From Aquila chrysaetos chrysaetos (taxonomy: Eukaryota > Chordata > Aves > Accipitriformes > Accipitridae): a stretch of DNA of 64,000 bases. Both the position numbers and the translations under genes were made by a program. This document shows, piece after piece, positions 1 through 26,425 of the stretch (its first letter is position 1; the number at the start of each line of letters is the position of its first letter). The notes under the pieces are model-generated. The model was given only the letters and a program-made list of their open reading frames with translations, did no database searches and was not told the origin of the DNA. The stretch spans positions 5,828,001-5,892,000 of the forward strand of contig NC_044004.1 in NCBI RefSeq assembly GCF_900496995.4, written 5' to 3'.

Positions 1-13330
<13,330 letters not shown>

Positions 13331-13954
13331 CGTCCCCTCTTCGGTAAATGACACCGGCCCGGCGGAGCGGAGCGGAGAGCGGCGGGGCGGGCGGGCGGGA
13401 GGCCCTGCGCGGCGCCTGAGCACTGCCCACCCCGGCGCGGCGTTGGGCAGCCCCGCTCGCCGATTGGCTCAGCTCCAGGGCCCCCCCCCCCGGGCGGCAG
13501 CCAGTCAGAGATGAGGCGGCGGGGTGGGACCGGAGGAAGCGCCGCGGGGCGTTGTGGGGTGTTGTAGTCTGAGGTGGCCTCAGGGGGAGACATGGGGGAC
13601 AAGGCCGCGCTGTGACAGGCCTGCGGCCGGCTCCGCAGGGCGGGAGGAAGGCGACAGCCAGCCCTGGTAGCTCCTCACTTGTGCTAAATTCAGGCCAAGA
13701 CCGGTTTTCGATGGGAGCGGGCTGCGGCTGCCCGTGAAAAGCCACCCTGGTACAGGCATAGGTTGTGGGTAAAGGTGAGGAGAAGCGTTGCCACACAAAG
13801 CCGAATGGGGGGCTGCACGGCTTTGTGTGGCTGCGGGGGCATGCAGATGCCAAAAAAAGTCACATTTTTCAGGGAAAGGTAGTGTCTTCTAATTGAGTAA
13901 CTGATAACGTAAACCCATATACAAGTTAACTGGTTGACCAAATGAAATATGTTA

Positions 13955-14200
13955 CCTCTCTTAAAGAGGGTAGATTCAGACTAGACATAAGGAAGAAATG
14001 TTTTACGATGAGGGTGGCGAGGCACTGACACAGGTTGCCCAGAAAGGTGGTCAATGCCCCATCCCTGGAAACACTCCAGGTCAGGCTGGACGGGGCTCTG
14101 AGCAACCTGATCGAGTTGAAGATGTCCCTGCTCACTGCAGGGGGGTTGGACGAGGTGACCTTTTAAAGCTCCTTCCAACTCAAACCATTCTATGATACCT
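13955..14200 (+). mobile_element. CR1 LINE 3' end
   Basis: The segment follows the CR1 3' consensus closely: a 'cataaggaagaaatgttt' block, 'atgagggtggcgaggcactg', 'caggttgcccagaaaggtgg', 'gccccatccctgg', 'gagcaacctgatcgag', and a terminal 'ccttccaactcaaacc' followed by ATTCTATGAT. It is 5'-truncated as usual for CR1 and lacks a longer ORF2 part. The single terminal ATTCTATGAT unit sets its plus orientation. Confidence 0.85.
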
Positions 14201-17200
14201 GACCTCATTTGTTAGTAATTTGCTTGAAGCAATGTAGAAAGAGAGCAAAACCCCCATCCCAACCGTGCCAAGCGAGTGCTAAGTAAATGCTGCAAGACGT
14301 GAGGACGACCCAAGGAGGACACAGGCAATGGTCACAGGAAGAGCAACTCGGCTGTAATGGTCAGCCTGATAAGCGGCAGTCCTGAGCACCCACCTCTTTA
14401 CTGGGGCTAAATGGTTTGAGATGAAATTGTTTAAAAAAAGTGAAAGAAAACTGCCAATCCTCCTTCTCATTCACCATGGACAGTTTACTTACCTGGCTGA
14501 TCCTGGGGCAGGAAGAAGAGTGTATTTGAATAAATCAAACAACACAGTTCTTAAACAGTAATTAGTGTTTTCTTTCCTCCTTACAGAGATTCTTAACAGC
14601 AGCATTTTCTTTCTGCTAAACTTCAGGGGACATTTGTTCTGGAAGAGAAAATGGTTAATGAACCACAAGAAAGGCTCAGCTCCTATTTTTTGACAAGGGA
14701 GTTTAGGCAAACATTCACAAGAAGAGCATGTGTCGGGGACAGTGATTACCGGAGAGGCATCTCCAGAGCAAACAGAGAATGTGTCTGTACCTGGGACTTC
14801 TAGGAAAGTTAGAAAAACCAAGGAAAGCTGTGAAGTCCGCTCACTTATTAAAAAATGTGCAATTCTTTCAGCCGCGAGTAAATTGATCTTAGATCAGTGT
14901 CACAAGAAACCACTGAACTCTACAATGAGGCTTCCCACAAGGGATTTTAAAATGCTTTAACTTCTACACATGAGCTTCAGACACAGGTCAGTTCATCACC
15001 TATGCCATCAGCTGCCTTCAGAAACAACCCGTGCATAGATTTGTGTACCTGTGGGCGTAGATGGAGCAAGGGGGACCCTGGGGGGGGGCGGGGCAAGAAG
15101 AGACAAAGTATTCCTTCAGGACAAAAATAAACTTGCAAAGTCATACGCTGATTTCATCCTGATTATTTCATTCACTTCATGTCCATAAAACTGAGGCCAG
15201 AATGAGGCTGTACTAAATAAATGAAGCATCCAAATGTTCAGCTTCTTATGAGGTATCTATGATCCTGCTAGGAGGACATACACACTGATTTTATAAGGAA
15301 CCCGCTCACTAAAAGATTTATACCTGGATCCATTTCCAAATCAATTTTTCCTTGACTTGCGGCTTTCACTAAGACTCTTGTGGGGATTACAGAATTGGAG
15401 TTAGATGCCACTGTATTATCATTCTGTATACAGGAAGATTTTGCTTTTAGCAGTTTCTCAACAAAACCCTTTTTTCAAGAGGGGGAGAGAGAGAAGCTGA
15501 TCTAGAAAATAACACACAGAAGAAATGAGTGAGACTGGATAGCAGAAAGCCAAATGGCACAATAAGAACCCCAACTGTTTCCAAGTGATACCCTTCACCT
15601 TGGTTCATAGGTGACAGTGACAGGCAGGACTGTCCCACTGCCAAGGGTCAGAGAAGAGTCCCACTCCTGTCAACAGGGACATCTGGAGCTTTTGACCGCA
15701 GCTGAATTACACAGCGGGTTGTTCTTTCTCTCCCTTTTATGTTGAGCTATGTAGTGTCAGAAGTCCATCTGTTGGATATCAGATGCACTTAAAATAACTC
15801 AGGCATGAAGTCAAACAATATGACCAAATAAGGACAACTGCAATTTTTAGTGTTTTTTAGTAGGATTGTGTAAGATGAGGGTTCGGGTTGTTGGGTTTGG
15901 GTTTTTTTTTCCAAATCTCAGTAGCAGAAACAACTCTTTAGTCATTTGCATTCAAAACCTAAATGCATATAGAGTCTTTTGAATCTTAACATTGATGCAA
16001 GTCATTATCACCCTAACTAAAAGTTTCAGGGAAAACCAGCTGTACAATATATAATTGGCCAGACATACATGGAATTGAGAAAAATTAAACCTATTTTCAT
16101 TTGTTCTAAGGCAGTGGTTTGGTTCCTGTCAGAGAACACTCTGTCCCACCAGCATTAATTTAGCTGCTTTAATCAACTGCCTAGAAAGAAACCATTCGGC
16201 CAGGGGAGAAACAATAGAGCAATTAGCAACACTCAGGTAGCAATGACAGGGGTGCGTTGCAAAGTTCAGGGCAGACCCAGTTCTAGTGGGGTAGCCAAAG
16301 GATTAAGAAAGATTTTAGAATTTCATCTAAGAACAATAATTTTCAACCACTGCAGAAAGCCCAAAGGTCAGATAAGGGGTGGAGTCTCTCCCGATGCATT
16401 TTTAAGTAAGCAACTTCATTTTAAGAGCAACACAGATCCTGCAGCTGAACCTTATGAAAATCACACACGCAGGAACAAGCTGAATTCTAGTGAAAACATT
16501 TTTCTTGCTCTCTTACTCATAGTTGGGCTTTAATGCTGTGTGAAAGCAGATCTTCCTGATAGTAAACACAGGACTTTCTGCTTAGTATCCCTCTGCAGAG
16601 GACTTGACGTTCTGCTAGCAAAAAACCCAAAGGAGCATCATGTTAATGTTTACCTATCCCAGGAGTTCCAGCTCTAGCAGAAGACAAAAGCACACCATCT
16701 GCTAACATTTTCCCTTTCATAGAACTTTAAATGAAAGGGGGATTCACTGCATGCAACTTCTTTTGGTACTTCCTTAAAACTAGTGGTAAAACGTTTCTCT
16801 TTTCTTCTTTTAGATACTGGCTGGGCAGCTGAGGGACCTGGGTGTGGTGCTTGGCTGGCTGCACACTTCCTCTGGATCATCACTGAAATCACTCAATCTC
16901 TCCCAGCCTCGGTTTCTTCTCCATAAGAGAAGTTATTGCTAATGTTTTGTTTACTTGCATCATCAGCCAAAAATGCGCAATGCAAATAAATCACCAACCC
17001 CTGAAATGTCTGGATTTACCAACACTGAGAGCAGCAAAAACAATTTAGACATCTGGGTTTTTCAGGGTGTCCTGTTTACAGCCCAGAGTCCAGGTTTGAT
17101 ATTATACTGCAGAATAAAAACTGACTGTGCTCTAGGCACTGGCACTTAGAAACATCAAGATATAGTTGTCACCTGCACCAACCCTTCCCCGTGTCTGTCT

Positions 17201-20200
17201 TCTCCACGAGGCCTTGATGGATACAGCAAGTGCCTGCCAGTCTCAGCCTTCATCCACACGAGGAACTCACCCCTTAACTCACACAGCATCCTCTTTTCCA
17301 TGTGCACATTTCCATATGTGAATCCATGTATCTCCACTTCTGGATTTCCTACTGACCTTGGTCTTGCTGCAGATTAACACAGGAGACGTGTTTGAACTGC
17401 AGCTCAATACAATTGCTTGTGGACTGGCATCTAGTACAGCTTGAGCTGCCCTGCAGCACCCTGTCCTGCTTCCTTCCGCCTCTCCAGGAAAACTTGGGTT
17501 TCCCGTAAGTCCTGTATCCCATTAGCCAGTCCTCCACCAGAAGCCTCAGATAGATACCCTAGGGCACCCCACATGGCACTAGCCACCTATATTTAGACAC
17601 CTAACAAGAGTCTTTGCTGTCTGAACAGTATGCAGCTAAGGCTGAAATTCAGGTCCAGCTTCAACCACCTGAAGGTGTCTGCATGGCAGGTGTGTACGTG
17701 TGTGCCGTCCCAGCTCTCGTTGTGCCAGTGGAAACCTAGTCCATGCAGTCAGCAGAGACGAGAGAAGTTCACGTGCTGTCTACAGGTGTCTGCTGCAAGA
17801 AGAAGGTTCAACTGCTCTTTTGGAGCCCTTGCAGTGCTGGATGATCTCCACTGGTTGCAACGAGAGCTTAGAAACCCACCCATGTGGAGGCAGCCAACAG
17901 TGGATCTGTCTGCTGGAGGTGTTTGAAGCTGGACCTGACTCCCACCCAAAAGTATTTTGAACCCAGTGAAATGTGTTGCTAAATAAGAGAGGCAGGGACA
18001 GGCAGGCTAATGTGGAGGTTGGGGAAAGGTTCAGTTCCAAACTTCTGAAGTAATGGGACCTGCAGACCATCTGGAGTGGTCTGTTATAGCACAAAACTGA
18101 AAAGCGTGGTTTCTTTTCTTGAATAAAGCATTTAACACTTTTTTCTACCTCACAGTCATGACAAATGACTTGGAGCCCTGTTACTGCTTTGCCAGAGAGT
18201 GACAATGTAAATTGATCAGGGGAATCCCGCTGCCAGCACGTATCACGGTATTTGCTGTTCACGTTTACATTTGCACAGCCAGAGGTTAAATGCTGCCACC
18301 AGTTATCTTAGGGATTTGAGCCTTGCATTTGACTGACAGCTTCAGTAGATGCTGTTTCCATAGCTGGCCCATCAAAACATTCACGTCTCTGTTAAATGTT
18401 ATCGTAAGAGAGCGGCAGAAAGCAGGATGCCGCCTTCTTTGCTCCAGTCCAGTAGTTCCTCCTGCCATCTTTTTCTGTAATACTGATTTGTGTGGGAACT
18501 TGTAGGACTCCATCAACCTCTTGCCACTTCCTGAAAAGGAATCTCAAAACCGAAACAAGTTTCTTGCACCCCAAGGTCTTTAGCGTTCACTACAGCACAG
18601 CTTCCCAGGAATATGAAGAGCCTGGACTGTCAGCACCTACCTCTGAGCAGGAGGAAATGCTGGTCAGGAACGTCGTGCTCCTGCAGACCTCTCTGTAACA
18701 GGACATGCAGCCTGATCATGGCATAAAGACAGCAAACCTCAAAATTTTCTAAACAGTGATTGCATATTAAATAGGAAATAAGAAGTGGCATTTCCCTTCT
18801 GTGTAGCAAGGAGAAAAGGTCTGTTTGGAGCTCTGTTCAAGGATGTTTTGGTGCCAGCAAGAGACTTGCTCCATCATTTCCCACCCAGCTGCTCACTGCC
18901 CTTGGACTGCAGCCCCTTACGCCACAAACTTTGTGGTGAACTTCACGCCAGGCAGAAATCCTTTGGGACAATGGCGGGAGTCATACACTTGATCCGTATG
19001 GTAAACTCAGACATATTAAAAAACTTAACGGTTGTATTCAGCCTAGCAGCTGTACAAACAGCACAGTTGGTAGAGCCATAAAATGGACTTTAAGATATTT
19101 AATAGCATAAAATATACCCCAGACTTCCTAATCAGACATGTTTGTCTCCTGGTGCTGGCCAGAGCTAAAAGACATCCCTTTGACAAATGCAGGTTCTAGC
19201 AGGGAGGGTTTAGCAGGAAGGCCATCCTTCAAGGGAAAGCCTGTATTTAGGAGATAATTGCTAAACCAGGGACAAGCTCTTCAGCTGGTTTAGCCCTTAC
19301 ATCAGCAATAACTCCAGACCTACGTTCCTGGCACCAGCTGATGTTTGATCACTGTCTCCCATTCTTACCCTCACTGAAACAACCCTGCAGCTTGAAATGC
19401 TCGTGCATCTTGTTAGCTTTAGTGGAATCATCACCTCCTATCACTGGAAGTTAGGAATGTGCAAACAAATTGGTCGTTCCCCCCCATCTCCCTGCAATGA
19501 AGGCAGGGACCCAAGCGTGAAGCTAAACCCTGGCCTCACCTGTACCCAGCTTCCAGCAGCTAAATGTGCGGACCCTTCTAATAGCAGACTAGTTTGTGGG
19601 TTTTTGTACTTTAATTTACAGGTTGTAAGAAAAAATTGTCCCAGCATTTCAGCCCTGGGAGAGTCACCAGGAAGAGCTGGACCGCTGCTCTCCTTTCCTT
19701 TCTAAAGAGCACCGAGAAAATCAGAGGTGAGGATTCCCTCTGGAGGGATTAGCCACACTTGTGCTTTAACCTGCTTTATTTTTTCCCTACCGCCTGTGAT
19801 TTTGCAGTAGCAGAGCTACGGCTCAGAGCATCTGCTAAGGAACTAGTTAGAAATGGGCTTACAGGGACTTCTGGTGTAACTCCAGATAGCAGAGACAAGG
19901 ACCAGTTGAGAGTTTACGGCGGTGAGGGAAAGGCGGGTGTTGGTGGCATCATCTCGCTTGCTCCTTTTCTGTGCAGTCTCCATACTGCTTTCAGCAAATG
20001 AATTTTATATTCTGTTCTCTGCTTCTGAAACAGCATGCAAACTTTTATGCTATTGCCATTAGTATAGTTATTTTAATATTTTTTTTCAGCATTAGTAGTG
20101 CCAAATGAAAATAAATAAGCACACAAACACTACCCCCTTCTTCCCTAAGCAGTGCCATGGCTTGCTATTTCTAAAGAGCCTGACATTTCTACGGTGCTTC

Positions 20201-22998
20201 ACAAACAGGAGGTCAAATTTCAGCTTGGCACCAGTCAGTGTCACAACATCAACATCAGAAGCACTTTAGGGGGAAGTCCCCAAGGATGGACACCCAAGTG
20301 GTACCCACAGCCCGCCAGCCCCAGACTGACCCTTTCAGATTCATCACAGCTTGGATTTCTCCAGGAAGGCAGATGCTGCTGAAGACCTGTGGTCATCTTC
20401 ATCTAAATACTATTTTTTTTCCCCTTTGCTGTGTGATCTGAAGCAAGTCTGGCTCTGTCACATATCAGGGGCTTATCGGAGCTTACTCGTTTTATTCAGT
20501 AAATTTTGCTAGAAACGCTTCAGCAACTCCAGGTCTTAAAGAAAAGCTTGACATTTGATGGGCTTTTGTAGCAGTTCACTGGGCTGCAGCCGGAGCAGCC
20601 GTACATGTCCCACTGCCTTTCTCCCTCCTGGAGACAGGGCAGCCGAGCACAACGATCCAGTTTATTAAAAACACAGGTGTCAGACCTGCGACTGCCCCAC
20701 GGTGCTGGGAAATGTTTACGTCTTGGAGACCTGCTCTTCCAGATGATCAGGTTGTCCTGCTGGTTGTGAGGAGTGGAGCAGATCTGAAGATGGGAGGGGT
20801 TCACAAAAGAAAAACAGGAGTTGATGGCAAATTCTGCTCTCAACGACCCTGCATGGAGTTCTCCTGGTGTTGGAGCAGGATACAGGGTCCTGCAGAGCCT
20901 CTGCCATCCAGGAAGAAGCGGGAGCAAAATGGGATGTAGGTTCCTTGAAATGTGTACCCCAGAAAAGCCTCTCCTCGTGGCTTGTCCACCTGTCGTAAGG
21001 AATTAGGGTTAGCTGTTAATTCTTTGCCCTGAAAGAGACTTCCACTGAATAACAATGAATCCGTGTGTGATAAATAAACTCAACTCTCCTTCCCTGGAGG
21101 CCATGCTGGTTTTTAAGGCTTCAGGATTGTGGGGTGCAGCTCAGCATGAGCTAAGCTGAAGGTGGATGTAACCCTGATGTCTAAGGGCCAGAGCTGCAGC
21201 GGTGGAAATGGGCACCTACCCTTTGACCTCAGCAGCCCTGAAACACTTTGGTTCCTCTGCCTAATTAGGCATGGAGCAATTTTATGTTTTTTATCCCTGG
21301 GGGGTTTAAGCAAGCCGTACTTCTGAAAATTGGCATCAAAAAACAAGAGAGTAGTAAGGAGTGGGAAAAACCTCCTTCTGCGTGCCCGAAAGTCACATCG
21401 AAGAAGAAGGTCTCAACCTAGTTAAATCTAGCACAGCCTGTAACAGATCAGGTCTGGTCCTGTGTCCCCAGAGGTCACAAGACACATGGAACAAGCTCTT
21501 TCACCGCGCGAAGCAGCAGATCCAGCTAATTCCATCTTTTCTTGTTCCCCCATCATTTTCATCATTTGCTATTTCATGGGGAAGGTGCTAGGACAGCTAC
21601 AGGAGGACCACTTGGCTGGGCTGGGCTGTGTGGTCCTGGAGCAGGAACTGGTGGCTTTTATTACCCCCAGCTGATAAACCTCTGCCTCTAGCAGTTTCAT
21701 GGGGATATTCCCTTAGTTTCAGTGATGTTCACCTACCTCCCCTGGCGACACACGTATGAAAGCACAAAGCAAAGCTCAGTTGCGCTCTTATTTAATTTGG
21801 AGTATATGTTGAAGCCTTAAGAAATGCTGAGCTGACAAATTATGCCTTTTTACTTTCTTTTATTGGATGTCATCAGATCATTTGAAGTAGTCGGACAGGT
21901 CACCTGCACAGTCTGGAGATCCCACTGTTGGCTACAGCAGCTTCGCAAACACATCTATTGAACTTTTTCATACTAAAATTGCTCTTGTTTTCACGCATTG
22001 TGGAATTGTGAGGAGTAGAAGTTCTGTCCAGCATTTTTCTGGAGGCTTAACAAACCCAGAATAAAATGTAAATATAAATTTATCCCATAGCAGGATTTGT
22101 CTTACACTAAAGAAAAAAGTATTTTGCTCAAATTGGAGGTTTTTTGTACTGGAGTCACCTTTGTCCTTGCAAAAATAACTGACAACATAAAAAGTACCCA
22201 GCTTCTTTGTAAAGTGAAGATTTTTCTTTGAGGTTTTTCCATCCGCTGAAATCTTGCCAAGTCAGCAATTTCACCATGCAGTGTTCTGCAGGACCAAGTT
22301 AATGTTCTACTGAAATTCTTTGCTTCGGGATTAGTTCTTAAAATTGAATGTCTACAAAATGTAGACAAATGTCTAAACTAAATACACAGGCGCTAATCCT
22401 CGTTCCACATACTTGCAGTTAAATTTGGAGCACCAGCAGTGAAGGTACTCCAATTACAGCACTTGAGACCTTATGGTCTCTGTGAGATCCCTCCGGCTAT
22501 ATATCCTTAAAAACTGCAGACACATCTTCAGCTATCATAGTTCACACACACAAAATCAGTTTTGACTAAATATACCTATTCTTACATTCTTAACATTGTT
22601 TAATATATATTTTCCTATTCATCTCTAAAGTTGCCTTGGCACTGGTGAAAACCCCACAGAATTAATGAAATTCAAATCTCTCTTTTACAGCAATTTCTTC
22701 TATTCTTATATTCTGGGAAACCTTTCCAACAGTTGCAGTGGAGAAAAGCAGGGGATGGCTGACCAGCCCTGCTCCTCCATGGAAAGTATAGTCACCACAT
22801 GTCTCAAATGATGAATTTTTTTTTTTCCTGGAGCCCCATCGTAGAGAAAAAGTGCACGTTGGTCATGAAGGCTTCTCTTTTTGGTCATAGGGTGGTCATA
22901 TATATATATGGTCATATTTATAGTGTGTATTTTTCTCTGTACTGAAATAGCCACAAGCACCACTAGATGTCACAATCGCTTCACTGTTTGACTTTCTC
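14201..22998. other. Intergenic, left half of the SUCLG1-RPIA interval
   Basis: No exon with recognisable protein sequence, no RNA gene and no further clear repeat is seen. The several open frames of 70-160 codons lack codon-level resemblance to known proteins and overlap on both strands, as expected by chance in moderately GC-rich DNA. Confidence 0.6.
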
Positions 22999-23109
22999 CC
23001 AGGGCTGTTTCACTGCACAGCCTTGGCTGGAGAAGGACCTTTGCAGGTTTAGCTGAAGTGCAAAAAACGAGGGCCATGCAATTAAGCAGAACCAAGTTTT
23101 TATCCTCAG

Positions 23110-23322
23110 AAAGTGCGGGATGCTTTAGGACACACCCTTCTTGAGCAAAGACTTCATGCGCTTCTGAAATCCTCTGGTTTCAGGCACAAAAAGACTCTGC
23201 AGCTTGTTCTATCTGAAGGAAACTATCAATCAAGCCTGCAGGACCTCCCTGACTCTTTGAAGCTACAGCAGAAAATCAGGGAGGAGGAGAAGTTTGAAGA
23301 GGGACACAAAAAACTTTGCTGA
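23110..23322 (+). other. Exon-like open segment, function unknown
   Basis: A TTTTTATCCTCAG acceptor-like sequence (23097-23109) is followed in frame by 70 open codons ending in TGA at 23320-23322. The translation is Leu/Glu/Lys-rich and helix-prone, with a charged end (KIREEEKFEEGHKK). There is no ATG near the start, so it could only be a terminal exon or chance. I do not recognise the product. Confidence 0.15.
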
Positions 23323-24076
23323 AGGCAGGGACTCAAAGTGACCACAAGGATATGATTTTCTGCTTTATTCTGATAATTTCAGTGTTGAAAGTAACTTTTC
23401 TGTACTTTCTCTAGAGTTAGGGTATGGCATGTGCGTTGTTGCTGTGGTTATTGATGCTTTCTGGTCCTGGAACGCATTAGCACCTGCCTCCTCCTACTGA
23501 AATAGTTAAGAACAATAACATCAACTGAACATAATTAGGCCAAACTCAGGGCATTTTCTGTCGAAGGGAGCTAATTATAGTGTCAAACTGCTACAGAGGT
23601 TGGCTGTATCTCTGCCCTATTTTAACAACTTCTGGCAGAGAGGCAAATGATTGCAATGTGAAGGAGCGAGCGCAGTTGCTTTAGCCCGTGTGAAGATCAG
23701 GGGAAGAATATTCTTCCTCCCTTCCCAGGGTAGTCTGATTTCTGTCTCCTCTGGTGTCATCCCTAGGAACCTCTTCATCTTCAGGACTTAGCACTGAGGT
23801 TACCACAAAACTAAAATACACCTTTTTTGGAGGGAGGTTCAAACTAATTACCTTCCACAGGCCTTCAGAGATTTTTTCTTCCTCCTCTAAACACACTGTA
23901 GTCAGTGCGCCAGCCTGTGTCATCATTATGCACATGAAAATAATAACAAAGCTGAAGATAATTAATTCCTTTATTCACTCTGTTGTGACCAGTAATTGCT
24001 CCTGTGGATTCCTTTTTCACTCCAATGACAACATTTATTACAAACAAAACCAAAACTGAATTCCTGTGAAATTGCT

Positions 24077-24117
24077 ATTAAAGCATTCCCTGAAGGTAAA
24101 AAAAAAAAAAAAAAAAA
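24077..24117 (+). other. ATTAAA followed by an A20 tract
   Basis: ATTAAA at 24077-24082 lies 15 bases before twenty consecutive A residues (24098-24117). The layout resembles the tail of a retroposed transcript or a genomic A-run. I could not trace a parent gene in the preceding sequence. Confidence 0.25.
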
Positions 24118-26297
24118 GACTAAAAACAGTTAAAAAAAAATAAAAAGAGAAAAAAGAAGGCAAAAGTGATCATCAGAACAACTGCACCTTACGAAAAGCA
24201 GTGGACAAGTTTGGTGGGAGTGTTCTCATTGTGCTGAATTTGTACAATATACATCAACCTTGCACAGCTTCTACTTTCTGTCATTTCCACAGCATCACAT
24301 CTGCTTTCTCGACAAATGCCACCCGGAGCCTCGCATCCCTGCCCAGCGCCGCTGCACGTGTCGCTTCACAGCAGCGACCGCCTGCTTTTTATTGAGTTCA
24401 TCTTAGAGAGCCCAAGGCTGAGGAATGTTAATTCCCGTTGTTGTTTCCACACGGAGAAGGGAAGCTCCCATGTGTCTACCAGAATAACTTGCAGGCATCT
24501 CCTCTCCAGCCCGGTGCTAAGGAATTTTTGTGCAAACCAGATGTGCACAGCTCACACCTACGCAGTGCCACACTGCCACCCATATAGACCTGCTATAAGC
24601 TTTCCACGTTGCTTTTCATACACCGTCTATCAGCATCCAGCCTAGTGTACACACCAGGGTGGTCTTTCAGGCTTGACTCGTCTGGCTGCTCTTACTCTGC
24701 ATCCAAGGCAAGGCTGAAACCAAGGAAAAACCTGGTTTAAGTTCATCCCTAAAATGGAGGTGAAATGGAGACGTCCAACACCTTAAATTATTCAGCTAAA
24801 TTCATTCATATCCTGAGCGTCCTTTTCTGAAAGCTGAGTGCATTTAACAGGAAAAAGATTTAAATTCCCACAAAAATAAATGGTACTTTTACCTTGAATG
24901 AGCTTTGGATCAGACCTCCAGTGGGTAGCAGAGGAAAGCCACTGGAGGCTCTCCCACCCGCGGCTCTCCCACCTCTCTGGGAGATGTCCCACCACGGAGC
25001 ATCAGAAGCATGCAGGCGCAGAGTGCTTTTCCTGAGCAAGGGGCATTTTTCGGCTCAGTAGGGTTTCCGCTTGGTTACACCACTTCAGTGGGTACCGCAG
25101 AAGATTATTAGCTGTCTGCTCTCGCACTCCACTGAAACACCCTGGGACATTTGCCGTGAAACAGAAATATTTGTGTTATTGAAAATAGCTTGGATTATTC
25201 ACAGGTTTAGAATTAGACCAGCCCAAGTCCTGAAGGCGGCCACAGCGAAACACTGCTCATCATACATCTGGAGGTGACAAAATATGATTTTGATTGGATA
25301 TGCTTGTGCAGTAGTAAGAAAATCATACCTTCTGTGGTGATACACACAAAGACATTCAGAAGATAAGTTTTAAAATGACCAATTTCTCAGTTGTTTACAC
25401 CATCCTTGTGACCAAAGAGATTAGGGAAATACCGTATAAAGGAGAGCTAGGGTTGTAATCTGATCTCAGGTAGTCATCATCTTAAAAGTCTTAACGAGTC
25501 AAAGATGCCAAGTAAATTATAACATGTGAAAAGGCACGTGTAGCCACAGAGGAGACCTTGAACACGATATCTGAGAGTGCAGGAGGCCAAAGCCACCAAG
25601 AGTCCTAGCTGCAGGGACCAAGTCATCTGCTCACTAGATACCCATCCAACACCTTTATCCCCACAAGCTGGAGCAATGCCCTTGTATTCCCCTTGGCTCT
25701 AGTTCCCCACGTCCATCTCCTGTGCACTCGCCTGTTGCCTTCAACGGCAGCCCGGTGTCCCCTTCTCATCCACAGCGGCCTTCTCCCATGCTGGCTCTGC
25801 TTCCTCCACGTCGGGGTGGACCGCAGAGGAGGAGATGGACCACGGGTTAGGAGATGGAGCGTGGGGGAGGAGGTGGCCCACGGCTCTCCACTGATGGGCT
25901 GCAACGTGAACCCAGAGTGGCACGAAGGTGTCTGAACTGCCTCACCCATCTCGAAGCTTGGCCAGATGGTTCCCACCCTGTTTGTCTACATTAGCCTAAT
26001 TTGCATGACTTGCCTGTCGTGAGATTATTTATTACGGCGGCTTTAGTCAAATTCCTCTTCCGCACTTTAAAGCAATGCTTTTTTTGTCTGTCTGACTTCA
26101 GATGCAGACTAAAACCAACTGAGGCCAATAGGTCTACTCATGCTTACACGCTTTGCTAAATGAGCATTTTTGTTAGGGTCAGTGACACTTTCTTTTGAGA
26201 TAATACCAAATCACAGCTCACCCAAGCCTGGTGCCAACTGCCCTTCATGTCCAGAGGGAAAAGAAACGCAGGCCATAATTTACCACAGGTAGGATAT

Positions 26298-26425
26298 AAA
26301 GAAGAGAAAAAGAAAAAGAAAAGGAAAAGGAAAAAGAAAGAAAAAGGGGGAAAAAAAGAAAAAGAAAAAGAAAAAGAAAAAGAAAAAAGAAAAAGAAAAA
26401 GAAAAAGAAAAAAAAAGAAAAAAGA
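26298..26425. repeat. (AAAAAG)n polypurine tract, 128 bp
   Basis: 128 consecutive purines on the plus strand, mainly A4-6G units with a central AAAAAGGGGGAAAAAA. Open frames over it are Lys/Arg or Phe/Leu low-complexity artefacts. Such mirror-symmetric purine tracts can form triplex (H-) DNA. Confidence 0.95.

Noticed and set aside
17780-18262. 160-codon minus-strand frame, with plus-strand frames over the same DNA
   Set aside because: There is no recognisable domain, the ORF start is not supported by context, and both strands are open. It is most likely chance.
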